A DNA stretch of 14,646 nucleotides from an uncultured Gemmatimonadota bacterium. GTDB lineage: Bacteria; Gemmatimonadota; Gemmatimonadetes; Gemmatimonadales; Gemmatimonadaceae. The first letter of the stretch is position 1. Every line of letters starts with the position of its first letter. Below the pieces are notes generated by a model, which did no database searches, was not told the DNA's origin, and saw only the letters and a program-made list of their open reading frames with translations. Location: NCBI GenBank assembly GCA_946479895.1, contig CAMLHT010000082.1, forward strand, positions 1 through 14,646. The letters are read 5' to 3'. A program made the position numbers and the translations under genes. Of the stretch, positions 13,740 to 14,646 are shown in pieces.

Positions 13740-14646
13740 ATGAGCATGATTCCGAGCATCACGACCAGCGATACGGCTCTCGACCGCCTCGAGACCCCGC
13801 TGCTGGTCATCGCGCTGCCGAAGGAAGGTCTCGAAGTCGCCGGCGAGCTCACCGCGGTGGACGCGGTGACCAGCGGCGCGCTGAAGCGGGCCATCGACCG
13901 TCGCGATTTCCGCGGTGGCCGTGACGAAACGCTGCTCCTCGCCGGCGGCCCGCAGGGGATCCAGCGCGTGCTGGTCGTGGGGCTGGGCGCCGCCCCCGCG
14001 GGCGGCGCGGCGATGACCGATCGCGTGCTCCAGGTTCGTCGCGCGGCCACGCTCGCCGGACGCCAGGCGGCGAAGATGGGCGTCGGCAGCGTGGCGTTCC
14101 ATGGCGCCGTGAGCGACACGCTCGCCGAGGCGGTCACCGTCGGCCTGTGTCATGGCGCGTGGGATTTCCGCGAAATGAAGTCCCCGGTCCCGGAAGCCGA
14201 TCAGCGCGCTCCGCTCACCTCCATCACGATCCTCACGCGCGACGTTCCGCCCGGATCGAAGGCGAAGATCGAGCAGGGCGTGAAGCAGGGGCAGGCGCTC
14301 GCCGAGGGCTACGCGCTGGCGCGCCGGCTGGGAATGCTGCCCGGCAACGTGTGCACGCCGGAGTATCTCGCCGACACCGCCCGCGACATCGCGAATCGCT
14401 TCGGCATGAAGATCACGGTGCTCGGCCGCGAGGAGATGAAGGCCGAGAAGATGGGATCGTTCCTGTGCGTGGCGCAGGGCACGGTGCAGGATCCGAAGCT
14501 CATCGCCATCGAGTACAGCAAGGGCAAGCCGGGGTCGGCGCCGATCGCGCTCGTCGGCAAGGGCCTCTGCTTCGACTCCGGCGGCATTTCCATCAAGCCG
14601 GCGCAGGGCATGGAGTGGATGAAGTTCGACATGTGCGGCGCGGCCG
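13740..14646 (+). CDS. Leucyl aminopeptidase (M17), 5' part only
   Basis: Cytosolic M17 leucyl aminopeptidase, a two-metal enzyme removing N-terminal residues from peptides, usually hexameric; the window cuts it after 302 codons. The N-terminal M17 domain (about 10-150) shows VLVVGLGAAPAGG. The catalytic domain then has LPGNVCTPEYLA and LVGKGLCFDSGGISIKP. Metal ligands K274, D279 and D297 and catalytic K286 are in place; they sit four residues after the E. coli PepA equivalents (K270, D275, D293, K282). The remaining ligands and arginine lie beyond the window. The start at ATG 13740 is 23 bases after the icd stop; ATG 13746 is an alternative. It is probably co-transcribed with icd, since no terminator lies between them. 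Confidence 0.95.
   Translation, partial: MSMIPSITTSDTALDRLETPLLVIALPKEGLEVAGELTAVDAVTSGALKRAIDRRDFRGGRDETLLLAGGPQGIQRVLVVGLGAAPAGGAAMTDRVLQVRRAATLAGRQAAKMGVGSVAFHGAVSDTLAEAVTVGLCHGAWDFREMKSPVPEADQRAPLTSITILTRDVPPGSKAKIEQGVKQGQALAEGYALARRLGMLPGNVCTPEYLADTARDIANRFGMKITVLGREEMKAEKMGSFLCVAQGTVQDPKLIAIEYSKGKPGSAPIALVGKGLCFDSGGISIKPAQGMEWMKFDMCGAA

Overview
The window is about 14.6 kb of GC-rich, densely coding bacterial chromosome. Third codon positions are mostly G or C. Most gene starts lack a good Shine-Dalgarno sequence; the clear exceptions are inside the sigma-factor operon. No marker here names the organism. The gene content (long U32 protein, RecQ with a C-terminal zinc motif, RNase E/G just upstream of rplU-rpmA, E. 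coli-type NADP isocitrate dehydrogenase, many palindromic intergenic repeats) made me think of Gemmatimonadota or a similar high-GC environmental phylum. That is an inference from style, not a demonstrated placement.

Layout. 1-214 is non-coding and holds an imperfect 29-bp inverted repeat. 218-4581 on + carries a long U32-family protein and a RecQ-type helicase. 4590-5804 on + is an acyl-CoA dehydrogenase. 5820-6262 is an accessory insert: a minus-strand GxxExxY gene (PD-(D/E)XK nuclease-like fold) framed by inverted 9-bp-period repeats. After about 410 bases with no supported gene comes an RNase E/G (6674-8278), a large palindrome (8279-8460), then a near-consensus promoter, rplU (L21), rpmA (L27) and a strong terminator. 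A small coiled-coil protein (9217-9537) converges on a minus-strand glycerophosphodiester phosphodiesterase (9545-10246). Divergent from that is a three-gene operon: ECF sigma factor, zinc-finger membrane anti-sigma factor and secreted Spy/CpxP-like protein (10321-12021), closed by a hairpin. tRNA-Leu(CAA) with its own terminator follows, then a second copy of the large palindrome (12197-12394), NADP-isocitrate dehydrogenase (12469-13716) and the first 302 codons of an M17 leucyl aminopeptidase that runs off the window.

How it works together. Most genes are housekeeping: RNA processing and ribosome proteins (RNase E/G, L21, L27), RNA modification or protein turnover (U32, aminopeptidase), DNA repair (RecQ), and central and fatty-acid metabolism (Icd, acyl-CoA dehydrogenase, GDPD). 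The sigma/anti-sigma/Spy operon looks like a self-contained envelope-stress module.

The unusual content is in the repeats. Four different palindromic or periodic elements occur: (i) two copies of a roughly 180-200 bp palindrome with 42-43 bp arms, each filling an intergenic gap exactly; (ii) 9-bp-period arrays in opposite orientation around the GxxExxY gene; (iii) an inverted repeat, also 9-bp periodic, at the left edge; and (iv) a hairpin plus 18-bp tandem repeat inserted in frame inside the U32 gene. No CRISPR array, complete transposase gene, prophage or biosynthetic cluster is visible.
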